Shown here: positions 43,749 to 50,985 of the stretch, piece after piece
Layout: every line of letters begins with the position of its first letter
Position numbering within the stretch: position 1 is the stretch's first letter
DNA from: Microbacterium sp. KUDC0406
GTDB taxonomy: Bacteria; Actinomycetota; Actinomycetes; Actinomycetales; Microbacteriaceae
Assembly (NCBI RefSeq): GCF_021582875.1
Contig: NZ_CP091138.1
Coordinates: forward strand, 2,976,001 to 3,040,000
Length of the DNA stretch: 64,000 nucleotides
Reading direction: 5' to 3'
Program-made: the position numbers and the translations under genes
Notes under the pieces: model-generated
The model's input: only the letters and a program-made list of their open reading frames with translations
What the model was told of the DNA's origin: nothing
The model's database searches: none

Positions 43749-44949
43749 CGGAGGCTCCCGGGGCGTCACCCAGGTCGGGGATCGTCAGGCGCTCGCCGCC
43801 GCGTCGGGCCGACTCGTGCGCGATGACGCCGGGCAGCGTGAACCGCGCGGCCTGCCAGGCGTTCACCGGCGGCAGCGTGCCGTCGACGACCGCACGGACG
43901 AAGTCGTCCACCAGGAAGTGGTGGCTGCCCTCATGCCCGTTGTGCAGTGAGCGGATCTCGGCCGGGATGCGTTCCCGGTCGTGCACGGCGGCATAGCCCG
44001 AGACGAACGCGTCGCGCAGCGCGGGTGCGACGTGCGCGAGCGACGGGTCGTCGGGGGAGAGGGATGCGTGGGTGTCGATCTGTGCGGAGATGTCCTCCAC
44101 ACCCTCCCTGGTCTGCCACACCGTGGTCAGCGCGAGCTGCTCGAAGGAGCCCTCGGTGCCGAACCAGCGGAATCGCGATTCGCGCAGATGCGACGGGTAC
44201 CCCACCCGGCGGAACTCGTTGATGCGCATCGACCCCCCGGCGGCGAGCTCGAACAGCGCCGTCGCGTTGGAGAAGTCGTTGTCGAACCGGCTGACGTCGC
44301 GGTCGAACACCCCGTCGCCGCGATCGTCCCGCACGCCGACGGCCGAGACCGCGGTGGCGTGCGTGGGCCAGGCGCCGAGGACACCGCCGATCGAGTGCGT
44401 GGGATACAGCAGCGGCGGATAGCTGGCGGTGGTCTTCCAGTCCTCGCCACCGGAGTACTGGTACGCCTCGTAGAACCCGAGGTCCATGTCGTGCACGTAG
44501 TCGCCCTCGCCGTAGAACAGCCGGCCGAAGGCGCCGTCGGCGAGCTTCTTGCGGGCGAACACCGTCGCCGGGTTGTAGTAGCTGGTCTCGCCCATCATGT
44601 AGGTGAGCCCGGTCTCGCGGACCGTGTCGATGATCGCGGCGATCTCCTCGGCGGAGATCGCCATGGGCACGGCGGAGTAGACGTGCTTTCCTGCACGCAG
44701 CGCCTTGACGACGAGCGGGCCGTGCGTCCAGCGCTGCGTGAAGATCGCGACCGCGTCGACGGGCGAGGCCAGCATCTCGTCGAAGTCGGTGAAGGTGCCG
44801 GCGAATCCTGCGGTGCGCACGAGCTCTTCTGCGCGCGCGGGGATCAGATCGGTGACGTAGACGGCCGAGACATCGGGGTGGTGATGGAAGAGCGTGGCGA
44901 ACTGGCCCGAGAACTGGCCAGCACCGACGATGCCCAGGGAGAACGACAT
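43738..44949 (-). CDS. Gfo/Idh/MocA-family oxidoreductase
   Basis: 403 residues. Rossmann start LGIVGAGQFSGQFATLFHHH, VYSAVPMAISAEEIAAIIDT in place of the usual EKP motif, and a C-terminal beta domain (GGSMRINEFRRVGYPSHLRE). Probable NAD(P)-dependent dehydrogenase for a sugar or inositol derivative imported by the divergent ABC system. The EKP lysine motif is replaced by SAVPMA, so catalysis may differ from the classic members. Confidence 0.85.
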   Translation of the reverse strand: MSFSLGIVGAGQFSGQFATLFHHHPDVSAVYVTDLIPARAEELVRTAGFAGTFTDFDEMLASPVDAVAIFTQRWTHGPLVVKALRAGKHVYSAVPMAISAEEIAAIIDTVRETGLTYMMGETSYYNPATVFARKKLADGAFGRLFYGEGDYVHDMDLGFYEAYQYSGGEDWKTTASYPPLLYPTHSIGGVLGAWPTHATAVSAVGVRDDRGDGVFDRDVSRFDNDFSNATALFELAAGGSMRINEFRRVGYPSHLRESRFRWFGTEGSFEQLALTTVWQTREGVEDISAQIDTHASLSPDDPSLAHVAPALRDAFVSGYAAVHDRERIPAEIRSLHNGHEGSHHFLVDDFVRAVVDGTLPPVNAWQAARFTLPGVIAHESARRGGERLTIPDLGDAPGASDVG

Positions 44950-44972
44950 GGATCGAATTCTGACACCGCATA

Positions 44973-45064
44973 TCTACGCGTGTCAACCGAGTCTGTTGCC
45001 CGGAATCCTGCGGAATGCAGGAGAAGCACTGCCTCTTGCGCTTTCGCTGTCTACGCGGGTAACC
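44973..45064. promoter_or_regulatory. Candidate LacI operators in the divergent promoter region
   Basis: TCTACGCGTGTCAACC (44973-44988) and TCTACGCGGGTAACC (45050-45064) are near-identical direct repeats 77 bp apart in the 145-bp gap. The first also lies in a TGACAC...GTGTCA inverted repeat. Paired operators would allow looping or joint control of both directions. Confidence 0.45.
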
Positions 45065-45094
45065 TCACCAGCATCCGAACAGTGAGGAAGAACG

Positions 45095-46354
45095 ATGAAG
45101 TCCACCCTTGCGGGCGTCGCGGCTCTCGCCGCCATCGCCCTTGTTCTGACCGGATGCTCCGGTGACGGCGGATCGGGAGACTCCGGCGACTCCGGGGGTT
45201 CCGCCAAGCTCGAGATGCAGACCAACTTCGGCGCGACCGACCCGTCGCTCAAGGTGCTCACCGAGATCACCGAGAAGTTCGAGGCCGATCATCCGGACGT
45301 GAAGATCGAGCTGGTGCCGTCCACCGACACCTACGAGGCCGACATGAAGGTGCGCCTCGCCTCCGGCGACGTCCCCGACATCTGGGCCACGCACGGATGG
45401 TCGCTGCTGCGGTACAGCCAGTTCCTCGAGCCGCTCGACACGCAGCCCTGGGCGAAGAACTTCAATGAGGCCCTCGCGCCGGCGATGCAGAACGACAAGG
45501 GGCAGTTCTTCGCGCTGCCGATCGACACCGACGTCGCGGGCATCATGTACAACCGCGACGTGCTGAAGGCGAACGGCATCGACCCGGCGTCGTTGAAGAG
45601 CTGGGATGACTTCGACGGCGCGCTCAAGACGCTGAAGGATGCCGGGATCGTCCCGATCTCGTCGTCGGGCAAGGACAGCTGGTTCGCCGGCAACATCACC
45701 GACTTCATCGGCTCGGGCGACTTCACCGAGAAGCAGTTCGACGGCTTCAAGGACGGCACCTTCGACGATGCGGGGTACACCGACATCCTCGACAGCGTCG
45801 CCGGCTGGCAGAAGGCGGGCTACTTCAACCCCGACTACTCGGCCGCCACGACCGACGACCTCGGCCGCGCTCTCGCCGAGGGCAAGACCGGCTTCGTCTT
45901 CGTGCAGAACTACCTCGCCGCCACCGCGCTCGGGTTCAACCCGAAGGCGAACATCGGCTACATGCCGATCCCGTCGAAGGCGGGCGAGCCGTTCCTGGTC
46001 GGCGGTGAGGGTCGCGCCTACGGCGTCGCCAAGGACGGGGCGCACAAGCAGCAGGCGCTGGACTACCTCGCCTTCCTCGCCGAGCCCGAGAACGAGTCCA
46101 AGCTCGCCAGTTCGATCGGCGGCATCCCGGGTCTGACCGACGCGACCAGCGACCTCGGCATTCTCACCGAGAGCTACGAGACCTTCGTGAAGCCCGGTGA
46201 CTACCCGCTGATGCCCTACTTCGACCGGGTGTACCTGCCGAACGGCATCTGGGACACCATGGTCACCACGACGGACGGCGTGATCACCGGCCAGATGACG
46301 CCGGAGGACGCCACCAAGCAGATGAAGTCGACGTACGACTCGCTGCAGAAGTGA
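45095..46354 (+). CDS. Sugar-binding lipoprotein of an ABC importer
   Basis: 419 residues with lipobox VLTGC (Cys near residue 20), a Gly/Ser/Asp linker and a family 1 solute-binding fold (FEADHPDVKIELVPSTDTYE, ATHGWSLLRYSQFLEPLD, GEGRAYGVAKDGAHKQQALD). GAGGAAG lies five bases before the ATG. It starts an operon of binding protein and two permeases; the ligand is unknown. Confidence 0.92.
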   Translation: MKSTLAGVAALAAIALVLTGCSGDGGSGDSGDSGGSAKLEMQTNFGATDPSLKVLTEITEKFEADHPDVKIELVPSTDTYEADMKVRLASGDVPDIWATHGWSLLRYSQFLEPLDTQPWAKNFNEALAPAMQNDKGQFFALPIDTDVAGIMYNRDVLKANGIDPASLKSWDDFDGALKTLKDAGIVPISSSGKDSWFAGNITDFIGSGDFTEKQFDGFKDGTFDDAGYTDILDSVAGWQKAGYFNPDYSAATTDDLGRALAEGKTGFVFVQNYLAATALGFNPKANIGYMPIPSKAGEPFLVGGEGRAYGVAKDGAHKQQALDYLAFLAEPENESKLASSIGGIPGLTDATSDLGILTESYETFVKPGDYPLMPYFDRVYLPNGIWDTMVTTTDGVITGQMTPEDATKQMKSTYDSLQK

Positions 46355-47283
46355 TGACTGCCACCGCCTCTGTGACGGTGCGTAGACGCAAGCGGGGAGC
46401 CGGGGGGACTCCCCGCTTCGCGGGGCGCGGGCTCAACCTGCTGTACCTGCCCGCCGTCGCGGTGCTCGGCGTGTTCATGCTGTGGCCGTTGGTGAACGGC
46501 GTCATCCTGTCGCTCACGAACTGGGACGGATACAGTCCGGAGCGCTCGTTCGTGGGCGTGGCGAACTACCTGCGTCTGCTCCAGGACGAGAACTTCCGCA
46601 CCGCGCTGTGGAACACGGTGATCTACGGCGTCGGGTCGACCGTGCTGCAGCAGATCATCGGTCTCGGCCTGGCGCTCGCGCTGGACCGGGCGATCCGCGG
46701 TCGCAACATCGCGAGGGCCATCATCTATCTGCCCGTCCTGGTCTCGCCGGTGGTCATGGGCACGATGTACTACCTGTTCTTCTCGTACAACTCGGGAGGG
46801 TTGAACGACCTCGTCATAGCGCTGGGAGGGGAGCGCACGGCCTGGCTGGCCGATCCCGGCCGGGCCGTGCTGCTCATCGTCATCGTCAACTCGCTGCAGT
46901 TCGTCGGCATCTCGATGGTGATCTACCTGGCAGGGCTGCAGTCCATCCCGACGATGTACTTCGAGGCGGCCACCCTCGACGGGGCATCCGCCTGGCAGTC
47001 GTTCCGGCACGTCACCGCGCCGATGCTGCAGCCCGCGTTCGCGACCAGCATCGTGCTGAACCTCATCGGCGGCCTGAAGCTCTTCGACGTCATCCAGGTG
47101 CTCACCGGTGGCGGCCCCGGGTACTCGACCAACTCGGTGTCGACGCTGATCGCGAAGATGTACTTCGACAACCAGAGCGCCGGGTACGCGTCGGCGATGG
47201 GGGTCGCCCTGTTCCTGCTCATCGCGGTGTTCACCCTGGTGCTGAACACGGTGCTCAACCGCAAGCGGCTGGAGCAGTTGTGA
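46354..47283 (+). CDS. Carbohydrate ABC transporter permease (MalF type)
   Basis: 309 residues, basic N-terminus (VRRRKRG), six membrane segments and the loop YFEAATLDGASAWQSFRHVT. The sequence GTGATG holds the upstream stop and two possible starts; ATG 46354 is chosen, GTG 46351 is equal by frame. Partner of the next permease. Confidence 0.92.
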   Translation: MTATASVTVRRRKRGAGGTPRFAGRGLNLLYLPAVAVLGVFMLWPLVNGVILSLTNWDGYSPERSFVGVANYLRLLQDENFRTALWNTVIYGVGSTVLQQIIGLGLALALDRAIRGRNIARAIIYLPVLVSPVVMGTMYYLFFSYNSGGLNDLVIALGGERTAWLADPGRAVLLIVIVNSLQFVGISMVIYLAGLQSIPTMYFEAATLDGASAWQSFRHVTAPMLQPAFATSIVLNLIGGLKLFDVIQVLTGGGPGYSTNSVSTLIAKMYFDNQSAGYASAMGVALFLLIAVFTLVLNTVLNRKRLEQL

Positions 47284-48111
47284 ACGGGCGGATGTCGTGG
47301 GGAGCGCGGCTGGCGATCGGCATCGGGTTGCTGCTGGCCGTGCTGCTGCAGCTGCTGCCGTTCTACATCACCGTCACCTCGTCGTTGAAGGCGAAGAGCG
47401 ACCTGTCGTCGCAGTGGGTGTTCCCGATCGGCGACTGGTACCTGCAGAACTTCCAGGTCGCCGTGCAGCAGGGGCACATCCTGCGCGCGATCGGCAACAG
47501 CGCCCTGGTCACCGTGGTGTCGACGGTGCTGGTGTGCGTCATCGGTGCGCTCGCCGCATATCCGCTCGCACGCCGAGCGACGGTCGGCAACCGCCTCGTG
47601 CTGGCCGGCATCGTCGGGCTGATCATGGTGCCGCCGCTGTCGATCCTGGTGCCGCTGTACTCGATGCTCGTCCAGATGAAGGGCGTCAACACCTACTGGG
47701 GCACGATCCTGGTGATGACCGCCCTGCAGCTGCCGCTGGCGATCTTCCTGTACACGGCGTTCATGCGCGGACTGCCCGTCTCGATCGAGGAGGCCGCGTC
47801 GGTCGACGGGGCGAACGCCGTGCAGGTGCTGTTCCGCATCGTGTTCCCGATGCTGAAGCCCGTGACGGCGACGGTGGTCATCCTGACCAGCGTGGCGGTC
47901 TGGAACGAGTACGCCCTGAGCGTGTTCCTGATGCGCAGTCCGGAGATGCGCACGATCGCGCCATCGATCGGCTCGTTCTTCGCGACGTCGTCGAGCGACC
48001 TGGGCGCCGACGGCGGCGGCATCCCTCATCTCGGTGCTGCCCGTGCTGGTGGTCTACCTGGTGCTGCAGCGCTACTTCATCAAGGGCATGGTGGCCGGTT
48101 CCGAGAAGTGA
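47280..48111 (+). CDS. Carbohydrate ABC transporter permease (MalG type; one frameshift as sequenced)
   Basis: About 276 residues after repair, six membrane segments, EAA loop IEEAASVDGANAVQVLFRIV. GTG 47280 overlaps the upstream stop. An extra base within the GGCGGCGGC tract at 48008-48020 diverts the frame after SSSDLGA; in the next frame SLISVLPVLVVYLVLQRYFI continues to GSEK and TGA 48109-48111, the normal family ending. No ATPase gene is nearby. Confidence 0.87.
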
Positions 48112-48123
48112 TCCGCCGCATGC

Positions 48124-48242
48124 TAGACTGACTCTTTGTCTGCGCGCTCTCCTGGTGCGCGGTTCGTGTGCTGTGGGTCCCTGAGCTCGTCGAAGGGCCG
48201 GCATGCAGACAAGGGATCTTGGGTGAGACCGTCCGGTCTCAC
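48124..48242 (+). promoter_or_regulatory. Promoter and structured leader of the rpmB operon
   Basis: TAGACT (48124-48129) is a likely -10 box, giving a leader of about 125 bases. TTGTCTGC (48136-48143) can pair with GCAGACAA (48205-48212), enclosing a family B repeat. Just before the Shine-Dalgarno GAAGGAG, GTGAGACCGTCCGGTCTCAC (48223-48242) is a perfect 9-bp stem with two loop bases. Such leaders often bind a ribosomal protein of the operon. No Zur-box sequence is seen. Confidence 0.5.
48176..48199 (+). repeat. Family B repeat in the rpmB leader
   Basis: GGTCCCTGAGCTCGTCGAAG followed by GGCC; it lies in the loop of the leader stem. Confidence 0.7.
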
Positions 48243-48262
48243 GGTATAGAAGGAGTCACAAC

Positions 48263-48499
48263 ATGGCAGCAGTGTGCCAGGTGACCGGTGCTGTTCCCGG
48301 CTTCGGTCACAACGTCTCGCACTCGCACCGCCGGACGAAGCGCCGCTTCGACCCGAACGTGCAGAAGAAGACCTACTTTGTTCCGTCGCTCGGCCGTAAG
48401 GTCACGCTGAACGTGTCCGCCAAGGGCATCAAGGTGATCGACGCCCGCGGCATCGACAAGGTCGTCGCGGACCTCCAGGCGAAGGGTGTGAAGCTCTAA
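48263..48499 (+). CDS. rpmB: 50S ribosomal protein L28
   Basis: 78 residues, [20 protein letters not shown] then [15 protein letters not shown], the standard L28 pattern. Only one Cys is present, so it is the non-zinc form. It begins a three-gene ribosomal operon and its stop overlaps the rpmG start (TAATG). Confidence 0.97.
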   Translation: MAAVCQVTGAVPGFGHNVSHSHRRTKRRFDPNVQKKTYFVPSLGRKVTLNVSAKGIKVIDARGIDKVVADLQAKGVKL

Positions 48500-48669
48500 T
48501 GGCCAAGAAGGCACAGGACGTACGTCCGATCATCAAGCTCCGCTCGACGGCGGGCACCGGTTACACCTACGTGACCAAGAAGAACCGTCGCAACACCCCC
48601 GACCGCCTCGTGCTGAAGAAGTACGACCCGGTGGTCCGCAAGCACGTCGAATTCCGAGAGGAGCGTTGA
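48499..48669 (+). CDS. rpmG: 50S ribosomal protein L33, cysteine-free
   Basis: 56 residues ([20 protein letters not shown], ending [12 protein letters not shown]). All four Cys of the zinc ribbon are absent, so this is the zinc-independent form. In mycobacteria and streptomycetes such forms are induced by Zur under zinc limitation, but here they appear to have an ordinary promoter. Confidence 0.96.
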   Translation: MAKKAQDVRPIIKLRSTAGTGYTYVTKKNRRNTPDRLVLKKYDPVVRKHVEFREER

Positions 48670-48672
48670 TCC

Positions 48673-48977
48673 ATGGCTAAGAAGAGCAAGATCGCTCGCA
48701 ACGAGCAGCGCAAGGTGATCGTCGATCGCTACGCCGAGCGTCGTGCCGAGCTGAAGAAGGCGCTCGTCTCGCCGAACTCCACCGATGAGCAGCGCGAGGC
48801 CGCCCGTGTCGGCCTGCAGAAGCTGCCGCGCAACGCCTCGCCGGTGCGCGTGCGCTCGCGCGACGTCATCGACGGCCGCCCCGCGGTGTCCTCACGAAGT
48901 TCGGCATCTCGCGTGTCCGCTTCCGTGACATGGCGCACCGTGGCGAGTTGCCCGGCGTGACCAAGTCGAGCTGGTAA
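48673..48977 (+). CDS. rpsN: 30S ribosomal protein S14, long zinc-free form (one frameshift as sequenced)
   Basis: 101 residues after repair ([40 protein letters not shown]; ending [11 protein letters not shown]). It lacks zinc-binding Cys. One C is missing from the run at 48879-48882: the raw frame changes to [10 protein letters not shown] and stops at 48960, while the expected [16 protein letters not shown] continues in the adjacent frame to TAA 48975-48977. A broken S14 would be very harmful unless another copy exists, which makes a sequence error likely. Confidence 0.93.
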
Positions 48978-48981
48978 GCAC

Positions 48982-49003
48982 GGTCCCTGAGCTTGTCGAA
49001 GGG
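48982..49003 (+). repeat. Family B repeat after rpsN
   Basis: GGTCCCTGAGCTTGTCGAAG followed by GG, between the rpsN stop and the terminator. Confidence 0.7.
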
Positions 49004-49008
49004 CTGAA

Positions 49009-49039
49009 GGGGCGAGGGTCTTCGGATCCTCGCCCCTTT
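49009..49039 (+). terminator. Terminator of the rpmB-rpmG-rpsN operon
   Basis: GGGGCGAGG (49009-49017) pairs with CCTCGCCCC (49028-49036), followed by TTT. A classical intrinsic terminator. Confidence 0.8.
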
Positions 49040-49090
49040 CGCGTCTCCGGTTGCCTTTGGCTGGTGGATGCGCCCTCACCGCTATGCGCA

Positions 49091-49164
49091 CGCCCGGGAG
49101 GATTTCGCGCAACAGGGAGGGCGCGGATGCCGCATTGCACCCTCCCTGGCAGGCGAAGTCCTCC
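49091..49164. repeat. Family C palindromic repeat, copy 1
   Basis: CGCCCGGGAGGATTTCGCGC on the left, GGATGCCGCA in the loop and CGAAGTCCTCCC on the right. With copy 2 it occupies the roughly 400-bp gap before the AbiEi-like gene; nothing else is recognised there. Confidence 0.65.
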
Positions 49165-49229
49165 CCGATGTGCGGTGGGGGTGAACGCGCCAGTCAGCCT
49201 GCTCGATGCTGTGCGGTCGATGCCCCGCA

Positions 49230-49302
49230 CGCCCGGGAGGAGAACGCACACCGCGGAGGGTCGGATGCCGCAGCGCTTCCTCCCTGGCGTGTGAAGTCCT
49301 CC
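49230..49302. repeat. Family C palindromic repeat, copy 2
   Basis: CGCCCGGGAGGAGAACGCAC on the left, CGGATGCCGCAGCGCTTCCT centrally and GTGTGAAGTCCTCC on the right. Highly similar to copies 1 and 3. Confidence 0.7.
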
Positions 49303-49450
49303 TGCGTGCGCGCGCGTTGCGGAGGAGCGGACGGCGCCAAGCTCTCGCAGCGGGGAACTCGTCCTACACAGCCGGAGTTCCACGCGAGTTCTCCACCTGC
49401 CGTGGAATTCCGGTGAAGCGGCTGCCCCAGGGTGGGACATCGTCGAACGC

Positions 49451-50275
49451 ATGGATGTTGAGACCGAACTGAGATCGCGTGACGGTATCGCCTCGCTGAC
49501 CGCGCTCCGCGAGACCGGCCTGAGTGACTATCAGCTTCGTCGCGCGAAGGAGGCCGGGCTGATCAAGACCGTTCGCCCCGGGTGGGTCTCGTCCACGGGG
49601 GCAGATCGCATGAAGGTCAAGGCCGTTCGCGCCGGCGTCGTGTTGAGCTGCGTGACGGTCCTCGCTCGGGAGGGCCTCTGGGTGCGCGATGCCTCGACGG
49701 TGCACGTGGCGGCCCCGCCGCATTCCGGGCACGTGCGGGCGGGCAACGCCGTCGTGCACTGGAACCGCCCGATCGTGCCGCGCGATCCGGACGCGTGCGA
49801 GGACAACCTGGTGAATGCGCTGGTCATCGCGGCATCCTGCCTGACGCCGGAGGACGCGGTGGCGGTGTGGGAATCGGCGATGAACAAACAGCGCGTGACG
49901 GCATCCGAGTTGTCGAGACTGCCACTGCCCGCGGCGGCGCGTGCCGTGCTTGAAGAGGCACGGCCGTTCGCCGATTCCGGGCTTGAGACGTTCCTGCCGA
50001 GGCGGCTGCGCTGGATGAACCTGCCGATGGTGCAGCAGGCGTGGATCCTCGGAAAGCCGGTCGATCTGCTGATCGGCGACCGGCTGATCATTCAGATCGA
50101 TGGCGGCCATCATGTCGGCGAGCAGCGCACCAAGGACATCGAGTTCGACGCACTGCTGAAGCTGAACGGCTATCACGTGATCCGGGTGGGCTACGACCAG
50201 GTCATCAATCGCTGGCCGGAGGTTCAGGCGATGATCATGGCCGCCGTTGCGCAAGGGCTGCATCTCGCCGCATGA
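49451..50275 (+). CDS. AbiEi-like N-domain plus DUF559 (Vsr-like) protein
   Basis: 274 residues. Residues about 1-60 resemble the AbiEi-type winged-helix domain (LTALRETGLSDYQLRRAKEA). The C-terminal 100 residues match DUF559, a PD-(D/E)xK nuclease-like fold: VDLLIGDRLIIQIDGGHHVG, then RTKDIEFDALLKLNGYHVIR. The conserved D, ID-G and R/K positions suggest possible metal-dependent nuclease activity. In actinobacteria this architecture is frequent and usually an orphan; no AbiEii toxin gene is beside it. Family C repeats lie on both sides. Confidence 0.75.
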   Translation: MDVETELRSRDGIASLTALRETGLSDYQLRRAKEAGLIKTVRPGWVSSTGADRMKVKAVRAGVVLSCVTVLAREGLWVRDASTVHVAAPPHSGHVRAGNAVVHWNRPIVPRDPDACEDNLVNALVIAASCLTPEDAVAVWESAMNKQRVTASELSRLPLPAAARAVLEEARPFADSGLETFLPRRLRWMNLPMVQQAWILGKPVDLLIGDRLIIQIDGGHHVGEQRTKDIEFDALLKLNGYHVIRVGYDQVINRWPEVQAMIMAAVAQGLHLAA

Positions 50276-50300
50276 GGTGCGTTCTCCGCCCCGCCGTGCG

Positions 50301-50376
50301 CACGCTGGGGAGGAGAACACGCGCCGCGGAGGAACGGATGCTGCAGCCCTTCCTCCTGCGTGTGCGAAGTCCTCCC
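50301..50376. repeat. Family C palindromic repeat, copy 3
   Basis: CACGCTGGGGAGGAGAACAC on the left, CGGATGCTGCAGCCCTTCCT in the middle, GTGCGAAGTCCTCCC on the right. With copies 1-2 it brackets the AbiEi/DUF559 gene. Confidence 0.7.
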
Positions 50377-50588
50377 AGGTGCGCGGGGCTGGCGTCCCCG
50401 GACCGCGAAACCTGTGACGGATGTGACTGATGAGGTGCGACACGCCACCAAAATGGCCCGAAACCCGCGAAATGACGCGGAAAACACCACTCTGGTTGGT
50501 ACTGTCGTCACGGTCGTACCGACCAACCGGGGGGCAGCCGCCTTCCGCACCACAACGAATGCGACGGATGTCGTCGCTGGAGGATGAC

Positions 50589-50876
50589 ATGGCTGACAAG
50601 TCCATCACCAAGACCGAGCTCGTCGCGAGCATCGCTTCCGCCACCGGTCAGAGCCAGGCCACCGTCTCGGGCGTTCTCGACGCGCTGTTCGGCTCGGTCT
50701 CCGAGGCCGTCGCCAAGGGCAGCAAGGTCTCGATCCCGGGCTGGATCTCGTTCGAGCAGGTCGACACCGCCGCTCGCACCGGCCGCAACCCGCAGACCGG
50801 CGCCGAGATCAAGATCCCGGCCGGCAAGCGCGTGAAGGTCACCGCCGGCTCGAAGCTCAAGGCCGCCGTCAAGTAA
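50589..50876 (+). CDS. hup: HU-family DNA-binding protein
   Basis: 95 residues (MADKSITKTELVASIASATG; beta-arm region GRNPQTGAEIKIPAGKRVKV). A nucleoid protein that bends DNA. The start ATG 50589 follows GGAGGATGAC. The form is the short HU without the basic tail found in mycobacterial HupB. Upstream, GGTTGGT (50494-50500) and ACCAACC form an inverted repeat near a TACTGT box and may mark control. Confidence 0.95.
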   Translation: MADKSITKTELVASIASATGQSQATVSGVLDALFGSVSEAVAKGSKVSIPGWISFEQVDTAARTGRNPQTGAEIKIPAGKRVKVTAGSKLKAAVK

Positions 50877-50887
50877 GCGCGTCTTCC

Positions 50888-50922
50888 GAAGGCCGCCGTC
50901 CCGAGTCGGGACGGCGGCCTTC
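50888..50922 (+). terminator. Terminator of hup
   Basis: A perfect 16-bp stem: GAAGGCCGCCGTCCCG (50888-50903), loop AGT, then its complement 50907-50922. No T-run follows. Confidence 0.8.
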
Positions 50923-50985
50923 GTGCGTCCGCAGACAGTCTTGGAGGCGACATCCGGGATGCGGCCGACAACTTAGGCTGGAAGG

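Noticed and set aside
49303-49450. Additional small gene upstream of the AbiEi-like gene
   Set aside because: Short open frames exist in both directions but lack ribosome-binding sites and domains, and overlap family C repeat material.
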